From assembly GCA_001724265.1 (NCBI GenBank), contig MEDY01000078.1, positions 62,001 through 126,000 of the forward strand: a DNA stretch of 64,000 nt, read 5' to 3'. The notes beneath the pieces were generated by a model. The model was given only the letters and a program-made list of their open reading frames with translations, was not told the DNA's origin and did no database searches. The DNA comes from Rhizaria sp. SCN 62-66 (taxonomy: Eukaryota > Rhizaria, unplaced). Shown one piece after another: positions 61,001 to 64,000 of this stretch (positions are counted from its first letter, which is position 1; each line of letters starts with the position of its first letter). The position numbers and the translations under genes are program-made.

Positions 61001-64000
61001 GCCCCCGCTGCGGCCGCGGCGAGGCCGTCATTCATGAACCCGCGGAACGTGTTCTACACACTGGCGAGTGCGGCGACGACGATGGCGGCGACGGCGATCT
61101 CGGCTGCCGCAACCGCCGCGCTGCCTCCGTCATTCCACCTGCCCATCCAGCACATGAACAACAGGCTCAACCCGGGGCAGAGCGCTGCCGCCGCCGCTGC
61201 CGCTGCCGCCGCTGCCGCCGCCGCCGCCAGCAGCGCGGCCGCGGGCGGTGGCGGCGGCCCCGCGAACGGCCTCGGCGTCGGCCTCAGCCAGGACCCCTGC
61301 GGGGCGCTGCATCTGCTTGACCCGGACTCGGACCATAACCTCAACAGCAGCAGCAGCAGTCAAGCGCAGACTGGTGGCCGCGGGCGCAACAACAGCGGCG
61401 GGGGCGGCGGGAATCGTAACAACAACAACAACGCCTCTCGCTCGAGCTCTAGCTCGCGCGCTCATGGCTCTAGCAGCGCTGTTGCGGCGACGCCGGCGAG
61501 CTCGCACTCGGCGCCGCTGCGCTGCCCGCTGCCGCTGGTCCTGGCGGACGTCTCTGCTCTGGCCACACCCAGCGCACTGCTGCAGCGGGCCGCGCAGGAG
61601 CTGGACGCCGCCGCGGACGCCGACCCCGCCGCGGGGGAGGCGTGGCGTCTGGCCGCGCTGCCCGCGGGCTGCTTCCTCGTTTTCAAGTCCATGACCAGTC
61701 TAAGCACCCCCGGTCTAAGTACCGCTGGCGACGGTGTAAGTGCCGCGGGCGCGCTGGGGTCGCCGGCGCAGGGCCCCATGCCCTTGTCGTCGGTTACGGT
61801 CCTGCAGCAAGGGCAGCCGCCTCAGCCTCAGAGCCAGCAGGGACAGGGTAGTGGCGGTTATTACGAGGGTGTGCTGCGCCGTAAGAGCACCGTTGTCGCC
61901 GTCGCCCCCGTACACCCCACCCTTACGCTCGGCCCCCGCATCGCGGCCCCGACAGCTCCTGCCGGCGGCTTGACTTCGAGTGGCGGCTTAACTTCTACCT
62001 CCGCGCGCTTCGCCGACTCGGCGACGCCCGCGCTGTGGTACCAGTCATCGCACTGGGTCGAGCCGACGCTGGCGGAGCTGCTGGCACCCGCTTTGGCGCC
62101 CAAGCTGCCGCTGCCGCTGCCCACCGCCGCTGCGAGCTCAAGCGCAGTCACGAGCTCGAGCGCGCTCAACGCCGGCTCTGGCTCTAGCTCTAGCTCTAGC
62201 TCTAGCTCGACTGCAAGTGCGGGTGCAAGTGCGCATAGCAACAACAACAACAACAGCAGCAGCGGTTTCGACGCCGTCGTGGTGGTTGAGCTGCACGGCC
62301 CCGTCCGCTTCGCTGGCGACGGGCCCCTGCCGTGCCTCGAGACGGCCTCGCTGCGCGGTCTGGCCGCCAAGCTCGACGCACTCGCAGGCGGCAGCGGCAG
62401 CAGCGGCAGCGGCAGCAGCAGCAGCGGCAGCGGCAGCAGCGGCAGCGGCAGCAGCAATGGCAGTGGCGGCGGCAGCGGCGCGGGCGTGCATGCAGATGAG
62501 AGTGATAACGATGACTACTACGGGTGGACGTCCGACTCCGAGAGCGGCTCGGAGAGCTCAGGCTCGGAGGCCGAGGACTCAGATGCGGACGCAGAGGCTG
62601 AGGCTGAGGCTGATGAGGCCGATGCTGTGTCGACTGAGAATCCTGAAGAGGCCGAGGAGGATTCATCCGAGTCTGCGAAGTCTAAGGGGGTACTTAGCAA
62701 GTCTAAGGGGGCCGGTGCGGTGTTGTTGGGCTGGGACGAAGTAGCTGGCGGGCCGATCATGGGGGATCTAAGTGGCCCCTCGAAGGATCTGAGTGTCACC
62801 GAGCGTGACGGCCACGACTCTGATCACACCCAGACGCAGTCTCAGAACAACGCTGCCGCTGCCACTGCAGCTTCAGCTGATGATAAGGCTGCAGCTGCGG
62901 TCACGAGCGACTCTGGCGCTGACGCCGCCAACATCAACGTTACGGTGAACCTCTCTTTCTCGAAGCCTTTGTCGCCGCGCCGCCGCCGCCGCCGCCACAT
63001 GCGCTGGGCCGTTGCCGCCGTGGAGGCCGCCGCCGCCACGGCCACCGCACACGACCTCCTCATCAACAACAACAACGACACCAATAGTACCCACGCAGCT
63101 GACTGCAGTGGCCATGACCGTGGGCAGAGTGACCGTGGGCAGAATGACCGGAAGTGCAAGTGCAACTGCGACTCGTCCCCCTCGCCCGTGCCGTACCCCT
63201 GGGCGCCGCCGGTGCCGGCGCTGTTGCCGCCGCGTGCGCTGCCGCCGCTGTCCTCGCTGTCGTCCTTGCTGTTGACGGCGACGACGCAGCCGCACGCGCG
63301 CTCGCTGCGGCGCGCTTTCCCGCTGCGCTGGGACTGCTTGACGTGCCGGCTGCCGTGGCTCTGTCAGGGCTGCGCCGATGGCTGCCACCGCGGCCACGAT
63401 AAGGTCCTTGTCGGCTCGGAGGCCGCCGTCGCGCCCAGGGGGCTCGTGCCCGCAGCGGTGCTCGGCAGCGCCGGTCACACGGCGGGCCAGTCCAGTGTTG
63501 GCAGCAGCAGCAGCAGCAGCAGCAGCACTGACGAGTCGTCTTCGTCTAAGGGGTACTTAGACAGCTTCCCCCCGCGCGTGTTCGCCGAGGCGCGCGCCTG
63601 CGGCTCCTTCCTGGCCGCCGTGGCCGCACATAAGGGCCGCGCACTGCTCGCGGCCGCCGAGCAGGCCATCGCGGCCAAGGATTTCCACGCCATCGAAGAC
63701 AAGTCACAGGCGCAGGTTCAGAGCGCGGGGCGGCTTGACTTCACTGCACTCGAGGCACTGTGCCCCTTCGAGCCCCTGATCTCCAGCGACAGCAACCACG
63801 CCACCACCAACGCCGCCGTGAACAGCGTCAACTACGGCGGCGGCGGCGGGGCCACCTCGCTGTCGCCGCCGTCGTCGCTTGCGTCGCCCCCGTCCCTCTC
63901 CAACAGCAGCAGCGGCGGCAGCAGCAGCGGTCAGGGGCAAGCGGGCAGTGGCGACCGCGGCAGCGGCAGCCGGTCTGGCAACGCGCCGACCTTCACGCCC
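58090..64000 (+). CDS. Very large protein with a UBR-type zinc finger (3' end outside window)
   Basis: Exons 58090-59444, 59645-60439 and 60634 to beyond 64000. Donors are both GTACGT; acceptors are CTACTTAG and CTTGTAG; both joints are phase 2. Exon 3 stays open for more than 3.3 kb to the window edge, so the protein exceeds 1,830 residues. The start MDALYHTLDGRGLQSVSEHL was chosen at 58090. Between long Ala, Ser, Gly, Gln and Asn runs lie folded blocks such as RLTVILTVPGRCVLGGLPPA, LRCPLPLVLADVSALATPSA and DAVVVVELHGPVRFAGDGPL. Near residue 1615 comes WDCLTCRLPWLCQGCADGCH followed by RGHDKVL. This C-x2-C...C-x2-CA...CHxGHD pattern matches the UBR box (as in UBR4), which binds N-degrons or zinc. 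No catalytic domain is visible yet. Confidence 0.7.
62680..62699. repeat. Dispersed exonic 20-bp near-palindrome, copy 3 (two mismatches)
   Basis: GTCTAAGGGGGTACTTAG followed by CA instead of AC; encodes SKGVLS. A second half-copy GTCTAAGGGG follows immediately at 62701. Confidence 0.75.
63544..63562. repeat. Dispersed exonic near-palindrome, copy 4 (one base shorter)
   Basis: GTCTAAGGGGTACTTAGAC, a 19-bp version, read as SKGYLDS in the UBR-box gene. Confidence 0.8.

Overview
This window is nuclear DNA from a gene-dense microbial eukaryote. GT-AG introns are common, exons are GC-rich and introns and intergenic spacers are AT-rich. The proteins include MBF1, a SNF2 ATPase, a BAR-SH3 protein, an FKBP-TPR immunophilin, a MATE carrier and an organelle-type EttA. 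Most proteins carry long runs of Gln, Asn, Ala or Ser. I cannot name the species or supergroup. Of 26 introns I could place, 19 begin GTACG, with a few GTATGT, GTAAGT, GTAGGT, GTACTT and GTTCGT.

The main result is that TAG does not act as a stop here; it is read as an amino acid, most likely glutamine (TAA and TGA are the stops). In eight genes, reading frames broken under the standard code join in the same frame when TAG is sense: 21 in-frame TAGs, including one inside the conserved SNF2 ATPase core and five in one 1,659-residue protein. None of the 17 stop codons I could assign is TAG (6 TAA, 11 TGA). In one coiled-coil protein an internal repeat aligns TAG with CAG (Gln).

Layout, left to right. 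1-1766 (-): Cdc48/VCP-type domain repeats, cut by the window edge. 3105-4207 (-): RING-H2 protein. 5033-7022, 8139-9052 and 13123-14664 (-): three members of a family with Q-rich coiled coils and an acidic PDYxPxDD tail; two have a membrane segment, one looks 5'-truncated. 9257-12022 (-): helical-repeat-like protein between two of them. 16039-19503 (+): RluA-type pseudouridine synthase. 19948-23080 (+): BAR-SH3 protein. 23597-24647 (-): MBF1. 25316-25839 (+): small SIL1-motif membrane protein. 26396-29346 (-): MATE transporter. 30165-37722 (-): SNF2 ATPase. 38206-42219 (-): FKBP-TPR immunophilin. 42535-45021 (+): EttA-type ABC-F protein with an organelle presequence. 45466-50445 (-): very large low-complexity protein. 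50963-51937 (+): unknown protein with a His-rich tail. 52629-53534 (-): unknown. 53901-57602 (-): B-box-like protein. 58090 to the right edge (+): large protein with a UBR-type zinc finger, cut by the window.

Two short DNA words recur inside exons of unrelated genes, on both strands and in different reading frames, so they are repeats of DNA rather than of protein: a 20-bp near-palindrome (GTCTAAG, GGGGTA, CTTAGAC) and a 12-mer (GCTCACGGTCAC). Three genes also show a one-base frame break inside CAG-rich coiled-coil coding sequence.

The genes are independent housekeeping and accessory loci, not a single pathway; several neighbours are divergently arranged and share short spacers.
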